Shown in pieces: positions 4,222 to 12,625 of a DNA stretch of 20,350 nt (position 1 is its first letter; every line of letters starts with the position of its first letter). Below the pieces are notes generated by a model. It searched no databases, was not told the DNA's origin, and worked only from the letters and a program-made list of their open reading frames with translations. The position numbers and the translations under genes were made by a program. The stretch is from a virus, in the IMG/VR virus record IMGVR_UViG_3300032011_000173, positions 1 to 20,350 of that record, one strand, 5' to 3'.

Positions 4222-5973
4222 ATGGAAAACGAAAAGGAAATGGAGCAATACCAGATGGAAACATCGTGGTCTACAAGAATTACTGATGAAATAGTATTGG
4301 AGGCTATCCAGGGTAATATTCCATTTTCTATGGAGTTAGCCATATTGGATAATATTACAGAACTCAATAGAGGAACTGTTTCTAACAAAGAAATCTTTAT
4401 TAAGTTCTTTAGTCTTATGCTTAAAGATAAGGTTGCAAGACCTATACAAGCTATAGCAGCTCAATTAGGTCATATTGCAGGTATTAAAGATACTGCAGAA
4501 GCTTTCGAGTGGGGAATAATACTTCTTAAAGAATGTGTTGAATCTGGATTATACCAATTCCAAGAAATAGAAGAAGATTGGTATGTCTATCCTAATCTCA
4601 CATTAACTAAGAAAATAAAGCAGAAGATTGACAGGCTACAGTACTTACCGCCTATGAAATCACTGCCTATTCCTTGGACAAATAATACTAATGGCGGATG
4701 GCTGTTTGAAACAAAGCATCTGGTATTAGGTAATAAGTTCAAGAAACATAGTTTGCCTTTAGCTTATGATGTAATTAATAAATTACAGGAAATCGAATGG
4801 GAAATCGATTCCGAAACTTATACGCATGAAAAGCAAACTAACCGTGCAATGAATAAGCAAAAATTCTTAAGAGTTATTAAAGACTACTTAGGGATCCCGT
4901 TTCATTTTGTATGGAGATATGATTGTAGAGGAAGAAGTTATTCTTCTGGTTACGATCTTAATCTTCAAAGTAATGAATATGGTAAAGCTTTGTTATCATT
5001 GCATAAAAAAGAACTTGTTACTGCTAGTGGTTTACCAAACTTGTATATAGCAATTGCTAATCATGCAGGTATGGATCACCTGACTTGGCAGGATAGATAT
5101 AAATGGGCTAAAGCAACACCTCCAGATTCTATTAACTGGAAGGAGCCTATTCTAGGACGTAAAGCTGTTAGGACGCTTAAAGATACAAAGGAGTGTAAGG
5201 CTACGGGATATGTAATGAGCCTAGATGCAACCTCCTCAGGGCTTCAGGTTATGGCTGCATTGTCAGGATGTGAAGATACAGCTACTCAAGTAAACATGGT
5301 AAACCCTGATCAACGAGTAGATGTATACGGTACGATAGCTAATGAAATGAGTAAACAGCTATCTAAACCTGTACCTAGAAAGATCATAAAGCAAGCTGCA
5401 ATGACTCATTTCTATAACTCTAGAGCTACGCCTAAGAAGCTATTATCTGCAGAAGAGCTAAAGGTATTCTATACAGTTATTGAAGGATTCTTGCCAGGAG
5501 CTGATCAAGTAATGGACGCCATTAATGAGTGTTGGGATCCAGAAGCAACATCTCACGAATGGATTATGCCTGATGGTCATCACGTGTATGTACCTGTTGT
5601 AGAACCTATTAATGGTGTATACTCAGATGAACAATTCGGTGATATACCTTTGAGGTGGCTCCATCAGACTAAATCTGACAATTATAGGTCTCTTTGCCCT
5701 AATGTTATCCATTCAGTGGATGGCTATGTGGCTAGGGAAATGATTAGACGTTGTAATTTCCAATTAAGCCATGTTCATGATTGTTTTGTGTTTAATCCTA
5801 ATCACTTACAGCATGTTACAATAACTTATAGGGAAATAATGGCTGAAATAGCTAATAGTAATCTATTAGAAGATATCCTATGTCAAATTACTGGAAATTC
5901 TGCATGGCAATTTACAAAGATGTCTTACAATCTTGATACTAAGATATTAAATAGTAGCTATATGCTTTCGTAG
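4222..5973 (+). CDS. T7-type single-subunit RNA polymerase, N4 RNAPII-like, one chain
   Basis: DNA-dependent RNA polymerase of 583 residues that would transcribe phage middle genes. It has all the core motifs of the T7 family: DCRGR at 234-238 (the T/DxxGR motif), motif A around SLDATSSGLQ with catalytic D335, motif B RKIIKQAAMTHFYNS with R386, K390 and Y398 (T7 R627, K631, Y639), PNVIHSVDG near 493-501 (T7 PNFVHSQDG), and motif C HVHDCF with catalytic D520. The Gly after the motif B Tyr in T7 is Asn here. It is about 300 residues shorter than T7 RNAP, mainly at the N-terminus where T7 binds promoter DNA. N4 RNAPII, which needs gp2 to load on single-stranded DNA, is similarly short but is made of two proteins (gp15 and gp16), whereas here all motifs are in one frame. 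ATG 4222 follows CGGAGTATTTT. It is the last gene of the presumed early block. Confidence 0.92.
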   Translation: MENEKEMEQYQMETSWSTRITDEIVLEAIQGNIPFSMELAILDNITELNRGTVSNKEIFIKFFSLMLKDKVARPIQAIAAQLGHIAGIKDTAEAFEWGIILLKECVESGLYQFQEIEEDWYVYPNLTLTKKIKQKIDRLQYLPPMKSLPIPWTNNTNGGWLFETKHLVLGNKFKKHSLPLAYDVINKLQEIEWEIDSETYTHEKQTNRAMNKQKFLRVIKDYLGIPFHFVWRYDCRGRSYSSGYDLNLQSNEYGKALLSLHKKELVTASGLPNLYIAIANHAGMDHLTWQDRYKWAKATPPDSINWKEPILGRKAVRTLKDTKECKATGYVMSLDATSSGLQVMAALSGCEDTATQVNMVNPDQRVDVYGTIANEMSKQLSKPVPRKIIKQAAMTHFYNSRATPKKLLSAEELKVFYTVIEGFLPGADQVMDAINECWDPEATSHEWIMPDGHHVYVPVVEPINGVYSDEQFGDIPLRWLHQTKSDNYRSLCPNVIHSVDGYVAREMIRRCNFQLSHVHDCFVFNPNHLQHVTITYREIMAEIANSNLLEDILCQITGNSAWQFTKMSYNLDTKILNSSYMLS

Positions 5974-5975
5974 TA

Positions 5976-6000
5976 CATTGTTCGAGAATCTCGAACAGTG
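5976..6000 (+). other. 11-bp hairpin with a 3-base loop after the RNA polymerase gene
   Basis: CATTGTTCGAG (5976-5986) pairs with CTCGAACAGTG (5990-6000), eleven pairs with one T-G wobble, around an AAT triloop. It begins 3 bases after the polymerase stop and is followed by a second, T-tailed hairpin. It may protect the mRNA end or be a processing site. It also resembles the stem-plus-triloop geometry of N4 early promoters but differs in sequence from the five-copy element. Confidence 0.5.
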
Positions 6001-6006
6001 CAACAT

Positions 6007-6049
6007 GTGGACTCCCTTAACGGTCAGGAGGGGAGTCCACTTTTTTTTT
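6007..6049 (+). terminator. Strong terminator at the early/middle boundary
   Basis: GTGGACTCCC (6007-6016) pairs perfectly with GGGAGTCCAC (6031-6040) and is followed by nine T. It closes the RNA polymerase transcript. The AT-rich 58 bases after it, up to the gene at 6108, should contain the start signal for the long middle gene series, but I see no motif I can name there. Confidence 0.9.
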
Positions 6050-6107
6050 ATACTTAAGATTCTAATATACAAATCACTTAATATTACTAAGAATAAGGAG
6101 AAGTTTA

Positions 6108-6317
6108 ATGTCGAATTTTGTGGTACAATATTGCCCTATGAAAGCCTGCCAGCAATGGCGATTAGGGAATAATTGTAGCCTCAATGGATTCGATGTGGCT
6201 AAAAATATGGAGTACGTAGCTACTATGCATGATTCCTCAATTTGTGAAGTAAGACGCCAAATTGATCAATATCGTCTAAAAAATCTATTGGAGGGTAACC
6301 ATGAGCAGACTAAGTAA
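6108..6317 (+). CDS. Hypothetical cysteine-containing protein (69 aa)
   Basis: ATG 6108 follows AATAAGGAGAAGTTTA. The 69 residues include four cysteines in the N-terminal two-thirds (VQYCPMKACQQW, NNCSLN, SSICEV), which could bind a metal but match no spacing I recognise. The C-terminal half is charged and helical (RRQIDQYRLKNLLEGN). It is the first gene of the middle series and overlaps the next by 17 bases. Unknown function. Confidence 0.6.
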   Translation: MSNFVVQYCPMKACQQWRLGNNCSLNGFDVAKNMEYVATMHDSSICEVRRQIDQYRLKNLLEGNHEQTK

Positions 6318-6966
6318 TGGAAGACTACAACAAATGAAAACTGAAATACTGACAGATTTGTATAAAACTACACAAACAAGACTAGCAGATAGAGCCGTAG
6401 AAATAGCTAAAAATTCCCGCCAACATTGGATTAGCCAATATGAACCTGTATTACAACAATTACCAGATGAATTAATTGCCAAGACAGTGAGTTATATTGT
6501 AGCCATTAAATATCCTTGGGGGAGAACATTTACACCTACAGATTTACATACTTCACACATACCAAGGTTTGCTGATGGTGCTTGGGAAAATCTAGATTAT
6601 ATCCAAGAAAACTGGGAATTTAAATCTCCTAAAGCCATAGTTAACCCTATAACTTTTAATACCTACGGCAATACAGCTCCAGAACCTCAAGAATTACATC
6701 CTAATGTACATAAAGACGCCGAAACTCTTTGTAAAGAAAAGATAAAATTACTAAAAGAAACTGCACGTATGCAAAATTATTTAGATGATTTAACTAATAA
6801 AAATAAAACACATAAACAATTAAGAGAAGTACTTCCTTCCAGTTTCCATCGATATATACCGCCAGAAACAGTACGACAAAAAGCTGTTAAAAAAGAAGCA
6901 AGACATGTAGAAGTCCCAGATTTTTTAGGAGAACGCCAAACAATTAATTTATTGGAGGATAACTAA
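6301..6966 (+). CDS. Hypothetical protein upstream of the MoxR ATPase (221 aa)
   Basis: ATG 6301 lies 5-6 bases after TGGAGGGT inside the preceding gene. The product opens with a charged helix (RLSNGRLQQMKTEILTDLYKTT...RLADRAVEIAK), continues with LPDELIAKTVSYIVAI, a Trp/Pro-rich middle, and a basic helical end (KKEARHVEVPDFLGERQ). The N-terminal layout faintly recalls phage nucleotide-modification-associated Nmad5-type proteins, but I am not confident. It overlaps the ATPase start by one base, so it is likely co-expressed with it and may belong to the same complex. Confidence 0.65.
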   Translation: MSRLSNGRLQQMKTEILTDLYKTTQTRLADRAVEIAKNSRQHWISQYEPVLQQLPDELIAKTVSYIVAIKYPWGRTFTPTDLHTSHIPRFADGAWENLDYIQENWEFKSPKAIVNPITFNTYGNTAPEPQELHPNVHKDAETLCKEKIKLLKETARMQNYLDDLTNKNKTHKQLREVLPSSFHRYIPPETVRQKAVKKEARHVEVPDFLGERQTINLLEDN

Positions 6967-7991
6967 TGTTTGAAGTAAACGCAGATCAACTTAAAACATG
7001 CCTTATCGAAGACCTTAAAGTAGGTCTTACTCCGATGGTAGCTTCCAGCCCAGGTATGGGAAAATCAGATATTATTCGATCTATAGCTAAAGAATTTAAC
7101 CTTAAGGTTATAGATTTCAGGGTATCTCAATGTGAACCTGTAGATATGCAAGGTTACCCAGGAGTAGTAAATGGCAGAATGACATTTCATATACCAGAAT
7201 ATTTCCCAATTGAAGGAGATCCAATTCCTGAGGGAACAGATGGTTGGCTACTATTTCTTGACGAATTTAATTCAGGAAATAAACAAACTGAAGCTGCAGC
7301 TTATAAGCTAATTTTAGATAGAGAAGTATATAAATATAAGCTACATGACAGATGCTTAATAGCAGCTGCTGGAAATCTAACTACAGATAGAGCAATCGTA
7401 AATACTCAAAGCACCGCTACTACATCCAGGCTAACTCATTATCGAATGCAGGTAGATCATAAGGTATGGATTGGCTGGGCTAATGAACATAATATCGATC
7501 ATAGAATTATTTCGTTAATTAAATTTAAACCAGAAATTCTACATAAATTCGATCCTCAAACTAATGAATTAACATTCCCTTGTCCTCGTACATGGGAGTT
7601 TGCTTCAAAGATTTTAACAGGTAAAGATAACGTAGATCATGAAACAAAGATTAGGCTAGCCGGAACCGTAGGTGAAGGCGCAGCCGTAGAGTTAGCTACT
7701 TATTGTGATATCTACCAAAGCCTACCAACTATTGAAGAGATACTTAAAAATCCTAAAACTGGGTGGAAAGTACCTAAAGAACCTAGTGAAAGATATGCGG
7801 TAACTACAATGTTAGCACATAATTGTACCGAAAAAATTCTTGAAGAAATCCTAATTGCAAATGGCAGACTTCCAAAAGAATTCCAACCTATAACTCTCAA
7901 GGATGTATATAGAAGACGTCCTGAACTACGCGATCATCCTTTAATTAAAGATTGGATTGCTAAAAATGCAGCTAATTTCTTTGGAAATTAA
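6966..7991 (+). CDS. MoxR-type AAA+ ATPase (N4 gp24-like)
   Basis: A 341-residue ATPase: Walker A SSPGMGKS at 27-34, Walker B LLFLDE at 95-100, sensor 1 AAAGN at 133-137, and SRLTHYRM at 154-161, where MoxR proteins carry the arginine-finger region. MoxR ATPases usually act as chaperones that remodel or insert metal into a partner with a VWA domain. Such a partner lies three genes downstream (9088-10203). The pair matches the conserved N4 gp24/gp25 pair, whose role in infection is not settled. ATG 6966 overlaps the preceding stop by one base (TAATG) behind TTGGAGGATAAC. Full-length, with no damage seen. Confidence 0.88.
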   Translation: MFEVNADQLKTCLIEDLKVGLTPMVASSPGMGKSDIIRSIAKEFNLKVIDFRVSQCEPVDMQGYPGVVNGRMTFHIPEYFPIEGDPIPEGTDGWLLFLDEFNSGNKQTEAAAYKLILDREVYKYKLHDRCLIAAAGNLTTDRAIVNTQSTATTSRLTHYRMQVDHKVWIGWANEHNIDHRIISLIKFKPEILHKFDPQTNELTFPCPRTWEFASKILTGKDNVDHETKIRLAGTVGEGAAVELATYCDIYQSLPTIEEILKNPKTGWKVPKEPSERYAVTTMLAHNCTEKILEEILIANGRLPKEFQPITLKDVYRRRPELRDHPLIKDWIAKNAANFFGN

Positions 7992-8007
7992 TCACAAGGA
8001 GAATTTT

Positions 8008-8160
8008 ATGTCACTGAATCAAGTGAAACTAATTGAAAAATTTTTAACATGGTTAAAGAGCTGCCCATTTAAATGCACCATTTCTTCAATGCAAGGCAGC
8101 TTTATACATGTCAAATTTTGGCTAGATGAATTAGAAGTTCCATCTAAAAAGGAGGATTAA
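8008..8160 (+). CDS. Hypothetical small protein (50 aa)
   Basis: I chose ATG 8008, 6 bases after CAAGGAGAA, rather than an in-frame ATG at 7957 that would overlap the ATPase gene. The 50-residue product is short and mixed in charge (MSLNQVKLIEKFLTWLKSC...), with two cysteines and an acidic/basic end (LEVPSKKED). Its stop is followed directly by the ligase ATG, and its last codons contain AAAAGGAGG, the ligase ribosome site, so it may serve mostly to couple ligase translation. Unknown function. Confidence 0.55.
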   Translation: MSLNQVKLIEKFLTWLKSCPFKCTISSMQGSFIHVKFWLDELEVPSKKED

Positions 8161-9078
8161 ATGTATTTAAAACCTATGTTAGCTGGTAAAGCTACTGATA
8201 ATCAAATAGAAAAGCTATTTGCTAAAGGCCCACTGGAAGCATCATTTAAACTGGACGGCATACGCTGTATGATTCAGGATGGTGTAGCATTATCTAGATC
8301 ATTAAAACCAATTCGTAACAAACATGTTCAATCAGTAATAGGGCGTAAAGAATTTAACGGTTTTGATGGTGAATTAATTGTAGGTGAACCAACAGCTAGT
8401 GATGTTTATCGTAATACAACTAGTCATGTTATGAGTGAAAATAAAGAATTTAAATTTAGCTTTTGGATATTTGATTTTTTAAATAATGATATTTATAAAA
8501 ATCGTAAAAAAGAAATTTCATTTCTTAAACAGGTTATTTTACAAAAAATTATACCTGAGCATGACCATACTTTAAAGATGCTTGGAACTAAAACTATTAC
8601 CACTATGGAAGAACTTGAAAAATACGAAGTAGATTGTTTAGAGATTGGTTACGAAGGAGTAATACTTAGAGACCCTAATACTAAATATAAACATGGAAGA
8701 TCCACAGTTAAAGAAGGCGGTTTAATAAAAGTAAAACGATTTAATGATTCAGAAGCAAGAATACTTGGTGTGGAAGAACAAATGAAAAATAACAATGAAA
8801 AAAAAGTTAACGAATTAGGAAGAGGTCAACGATCCTCTCATAAAGAAAACAAAACTCCTAAGGGAACACTTGGTGCTCTTGTAGTAAAAGACATTTATAG
8901 TGGAGTTCAATTTAATATTGGTACAGGTTTTACTAATACCATAAGAGATCAATTATGGAAATATAAAGATGGTTTAGTAGGTCAAGCTATTAAATATAAG
9001 TATTTTAGTATTGGTGTAAAAGATGCACCAAGACATCCGGTATATTTAGGTATGCGGGATGATTCTGATATTTCTTAG
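8161..9078 (+). CDS. ATP-dependent DNA ligase
   Basis: A 305-residue ligase that would seal nicks during replication and recombination, using ATP through a lysine-AMP intermediate. Motif I is KLDGIR at 30-35 with nucleophile K30; FDGEL at 68-72 fits motif III; EGVILR at 165-170 is motif IV; GLIKVKR at 187-193 is motif V. An OB-fold should follow, and GTLGALVVKD near 235-244 is the usual start of its conserved strand. Length is close to T7 ligase (359 aa) and other small phage ligases that lack an extra DNA-binding domain. It starts directly after the stop of the preceding small gene and lies between the two halves of the ATPase/VWA pair, which suggests insertion into an ancestral gp24-gp25 arrangement. 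Confidence 0.92.
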   Translation: MYLKPMLAGKATDNQIEKLFAKGPLEASFKLDGIRCMIQDGVALSRSLKPIRNKHVQSVIGRKEFNGFDGELIVGEPTASDVYRNTTSHVMSENKEFKFSFWIFDFLNNDIYKNRKKEISFLKQVILQKIIPEHDHTLKMLGTKTITTMEELEKYEVDCLEIGYEGVILRDPNTKYKHGRSTVKEGGLIKVKRFNDSEARILGVEEQMKNNNEKKVNELGRGQRSSHKENKTPKGTLGALVVKDIYSGVQFNIGTGFTNTIRDQLWKYKDGLVGQAIKYKYFSIGVKDAPRHPVYLGMRDDSDIS

Positions 9079-9087
9079 GAGGTAAAT

Positions 9088-10203
9088 ATGACAACAGATC
9101 TAGAAGGTAAATTACTAAAAGCTAAGATAGAGCTAATGTCTAGGTCCCCTTTTATCTCTACAATAGCACTGAGTTTACGTCATGTTATCACTGATAAGTG
9201 CACTACAGCTGACGTTTGTGGAACTACCATTCGATACAATCCTATATTTTTAGAAAAACAATCAGTAATACAGTTTGCTGGGCTTATGGCCCATGAATGC
9301 TGGCATGTGGCATTTCAACATTTAGCTCGTAGAGGAAATAAAGATCCACTGGTTTGGAATGCAGCTGCTGATTACGTTATTAATTTTATGCTTACTAAAG
9401 CAGGATTTGAAATCCCTAAAGGAGGACTAATAGATCCTAAATATGATGAAGAATGGACTACTGATGCAGTTTATGAAGATCTTATAAAAGATAAACAAGA
9501 TTATAGCAACATAATGCTAGATCTAAACGAAAGTGGGCAAGAGGATCAAAAATTATCTGTAGATTCAGAGATTACTAACATTATTGTCAGAGCTAGAACA
9601 CAAGCTCTAGCATCAGGAAAAAATATTAAGGGAGATATTCCAGATGAAATACTAAGGACTATTGACGAGCTACTAAATCCAAAATTACCTTGGCAGGTTA
9701 TCCTACATAAATTTCTAGATAGAAGAGTTAAAGAAGAATATTCCTGGGCACGTAAAAATAGAAGATATCATAGTACCTACATGCCTAGCCTGCATAGTCA
9801 TGGTTTAGGAAATTTAACTTTTGCTATTGATACTAGCTCAAGCGTTTCACAAGAAGAGCTACAAGAAATGTTAAGCGAAATTAAAGGAATACAACAAACA
9901 TTTAATCCAGAAAGTATGCGGATTATTGATTGCGATGCTGAAATTCATGAAGTGTATGAAGTAACCCAAGGAATGAATATTCTAGATTTAGATTTTCATG
10001 GAGGGGGAGGTACGTCATTTCTACCTGTATTAGATTATGTAGATAAGCATCCTACTCATGCACTTATTTACTTTACTGATCTATATGGAGAAGAAGACAT
10101 GGATCCTGTAGATTATCCTGTTTTATGGATATGCAATTCTGATCATCCACCGGCTACTATAGGGGAAACTATTTATGTCGATCACTACTGTCCTACTGTG
10201 TAA
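9088..10203 (+). CDS. Metallopeptidase-like plus VWA-like protein (N4 gp25-like)
   Basis: A 371-residue two-part protein. The N-terminal part holds GLMAHECWHVAFQH with zinc-binding HECWH at 69-73, and NAAADYVIN at 91-99 may supply a further ligand. This is the putative-metallopeptidase (DUF2201 N-terminal) type. The C-terminal part is VWA-like: FAIDTSSSVS with the MIDAS motif DTSSS at 248-252, and GGGGTSF at 305-311 for the second metal-site loop. Such proteins are partners of MoxR ATPases, here the one at 6966-7991. Substrate and role are unknown. ATG 9088 follows TTAGGAGGTAAAT. Its last 29 bases overlap the DNA polymerase start. All catalytic residues of the HExxH motif are present. Confidence 0.87.
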   Translation: MTTDLEGKLLKAKIELMSRSPFISTIALSLRHVITDKCTTADVCGTTIRYNPIFLEKQSVIQFAGLMAHECWHVAFQHLARRGNKDPLVWNAAADYVINFMLTKAGFEIPKGGLIDPKYDEEWTTDAVYEDLIKDKQDYSNIMLDLNESGQEDQKLSVDSEITNIIVRARTQALASGKNIKGDIPDEILRTIDELLNPKLPWQVILHKFLDRRVKEEYSWARKNRRYHSTYMPSLHSHGLGNLTFAIDTSSSVSQEELQEMLSEIKGIQQTFNPESMRIIDCDAEIHEVYEVTQGMNILDLDFHGGGGTSFLPVLDYVDKHPTHALIYFTDLYGEEDMDPVDYPVLWICNSDHPPATIGETIYVDHYCPTV

Positions 10204-12625
10204 AGAAGATGCATTGGGTAACTATGCAGAAATCTCATCACAATATTTAGACAAATTAGAAGCAGCAGGTATAAGTAAAGGAGATATCCTACCTCTACCG
10301 CTTATATATAATACAGCTACAAAGATAGTAGCCAAAACTGCTAAAGCTTATTTAGATAAACTTATCGTAAAGATTCCTGAAACAGTTACTAACATGATTA
10401 TAGCTGATAGTAATTACTTTAAGGTTATTACTAAAAAAGCTAAAGTTTCTGACTATTACGGTGCAGTACTTAACGGCGCTTATCCTGGTTATGAAAAATA
10501 TAACTGTGTATATGTTCCAAATTATAAATCTTTATTTAAACAACCAGAAAATATCCAGTTAATTAATGCAGGCATTAAAGCAATCACTTCTAATGGTCAT
10601 ACTCAACTAATAAATTCTGCTGAATATGGCTTTGCTCATGGATCTGACAGAGATATTCTGGATCATCTATATCAACACCAAGTACTCACAGTAGATATTG
10701 AAACTACAGGACTAGATTTACATGACAATTTAATCTCTATTGCATTTGCATGGACTAAACATGATGGTGCAGCAATTGATATTTCGATTACTGGTACCTA
10801 TTGGCTTAAGGATTTTTTTGAAAAATACAAAGGTCAGCTCATATTCCATAATGGTTTATTTGATGTCAAAATGTTAGTCCATAGTTTGTGGATGAAACAT
10901 GATAAAGACTATGAAGGGATGATGCGAGGATTGCATTATTTCAAAACTTTTGACGATACTATGATACTAGCTTATTTAGCTAAAAATGCTACTACTCCAA
11001 TATCCTTAGGATTAAAAGAAATAGCATTAGAACACGTAGGCAATTACGCTATCGAACTCGCCAATATCACTAAACATACAAAAAAAGAAATACTACAATA
11101 TAATTTAATTGATGCATTAGCTACTTTTTACGCTTATGAACTTTATATAGAACAATTATCTTCTGAAGCTTATTTAGAAATATTTAAACCTAGTTTATAT
11201 ACATTAACTAAGATGATGCTGATTGGATTACCAATGAGCTCAAAACGAGTAACGGATGTTCATAATATTTTAGAAGCTAAAAATAAAGTACTACATGAAC
11301 AAATTCAAGAAAACAAACATGTTAAAAAATTTACTAAAACTTTACAAAAAGCAGCATGCACAACAGCTAATTCTAAATTAAAAAAACTAGTTAAAACTAT
11401 AAAAGAATTCTACGATGTTCAGTTTAATCCAAGTAGCCATCAACAATTAGCTCTTTTATTATTTGGTCATTTAAAATTACCAATATTAGATAAAACTAAA
11501 TCCGGAGCACCTGCTACAGGGGGACAAACACTTAAAGATTTAGCAAATCATACTACAGACCAGGATATTCTAGACTTATTAGAATTTATTCAGGAATTAT
11601 CTGAAGTAGATAAAATTGATGGAACATTTATTAAAGCTTTTATGAAAGAAACTAATATTCTTCATGGCAATTTAAAACTAGGAGGAACTCAATCAGGAAG
11701 ACTATCCAGTAACTCTCCCAATTTAACAAACCTACCAGCCCATGGCTCTATGGGAAAACTTATTAAAAGTTGTATAGTAGCTCCAGATGGTTGGTTGTTT
11801 GCAGGTGCGGATTTCTCAGCTCTAGAAGAACGTATAGGAGCTATCCTAAGTAAAGATCCTAATAGAATTAAAGTATACACAGATGGGTATGATGGGCATT
11901 CATTAAGAGCTCAAACATATTTTGCAGATCAAATGCCTGATATAGACCCAACAAATGTAGACAGTATTAATTCTATTCAAAATAAATACCCAGAATTAAG
12001 ACGTAGATCTAAAGGACCCACCTTTGCTCTACAGTATATGGGTACAGCCTATACTCTTCACAAAAGAACCGGCTTTTCTATGGATCAAGCTACTAAAATT
12101 GAAAAAGCATTTCATGAATTATACAAAGTATCTAAAGAATTCAACGAAAAGAATACCCAATTTATGGAAGAACATGGATACGTAGAGTGTGCATTTGGTT
12201 TAAAATTAAAAACTCCAATAATATCTCAATGTATTCTAGGTAATTCTAGAACACCGCATGAAGCAGATAAGGAAGCTCGTAGTGCTAATAATGCAATAAC
12301 CCAATCCTGGGGGATGCTACTTAATAGAGCTATGAATACAACTAACCAGCGTATAGAAGAAGCCGGCCATAGCCAGGATATTCTTCCGTGTAATATGATT
12401 CACGATGCTGGTTATTTCATAGTTCGAAATGACCCACATTATATTAAATTTTTAAACGATGTACTTATTGAAGAAATGGAATGGAACGACCATAAAATAA
12501 TTAAGTCTGTAGATGTTCCTATGAAAGCTACGCTAGAAGTAGGCAAATCTTGGGACACATTAGTTCCATTAAACAATAATGCACCATTAAAGGAGATTTA
12601 TGAACTTTTCACAAGATCAGCTTAA
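10175..12625 (+). CDS. Family A DNA polymerase with 3'-5' exonuclease (N4 gp39-like)
   Basis: Replicative polymerase of 816 residues. After about 165 N-terminal residues with no motif I recognise comes the proofreading domain: Exo I TVDIETTGLD (D174, E176), Exo II FHNGLFD (N226, D230), Exo III QYNLIDA (Y309, D313). The polymerase domain has LKLGGTQSGRLSSNSPNLTNLP near 500-521, motif A GADFSALEER (D546), motif B with R609, K613, F617 and Y621, and motif C MIHDA (H743, D744). F617 aligns with E. coli F762, so the enzyme should discriminate against dideoxynucleotides. Motif C has Ala745 where E. coli Pol I and T7 have Glu (HDE), although catalytic Asp is kept. ATG 10175 lies after AGGGGAAAC and overlaps the preceding gene by 29 bases. 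The helicase gene overlaps its end by 26 bases. Confidence 0.93.
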   Translation: MSITTVLLCKEDALGNYAEISSQYLDKLEAAGISKGDILPLPLIYNTATKIVAKTAKAYLDKLIVKIPETVTNMIIADSNYFKVITKKAKVSDYYGAVLNGAYPGYEKYNCVYVPNYKSLFKQPENIQLINAGIKAITSNGHTQLINSAEYGFAHGSDRDILDHLYQHQVLTVDIETTGLDLHDNLISIAFAWTKHDGAAIDISITGTYWLKDFFEKYKGQLIFHNGLFDVKMLVHSLWMKHDKDYEGMMRGLHYFKTFDDTMILAYLAKNATTPISLGLKEIALEHVGNYAIELANITKHTKKEILQYNLIDALATFYAYELYIEQLSSEAYLEIFKPSLYTLTKMMLIGLPMSSKRVTDVHNILEAKNKVLHEQIQENKHVKKFTKTLQKAACTTANSKLKKLVKTIKEFYDVQFNPSSHQQLALLLFGHLKLPILDKTKSGAPATGGQTLKDLANHTTDQDILDLLEFIQELSEVDKIDGTFIKAFMKETNILHGNLKLGGTQSGRLSSNSPNLTNLPAHGSMGKLIKSCIVAPDGWLFAGADFSALEERIGAILSKDPNRIKVYTDGYDGHSLRAQTYFADQMPDIDPTNVDSINSIQNKYPELRRRSKGPTFALQYMGTAYTLHKRTGFSMDQATKIEKAFHELYKVSKEFNEKNTQFMEEHGYVECAFGLKLKTPIISQCILGNSRTPHEADKEARSANNAITQSWGMLLNRAMNTTNQRIEEAGHSQDILPCNMIHDAGYFIVRNDPHYIKFLNDVLIEEMEWNDHKIIKSVDVPMKATLEVGKSWDTLVPLNNNAPLKEIYELFTRSA

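Noticed and set aside
5424-5438. AGCTACGCCTAAGAA-like match to the repeat element inside the RNA polymerase gene
   Set aside because: The first base of the GGC stem is changed so only two pairs remain, the TAG end is missing, and the stretch is explained by coding sequence.
5978-6172. A 64-residue frame starting inside the hairpin after the RNA polymerase gene
   Set aside because: It runs through a T-tailed terminator, has no ribosome site, and overlaps the well-initiated gene at 6108.
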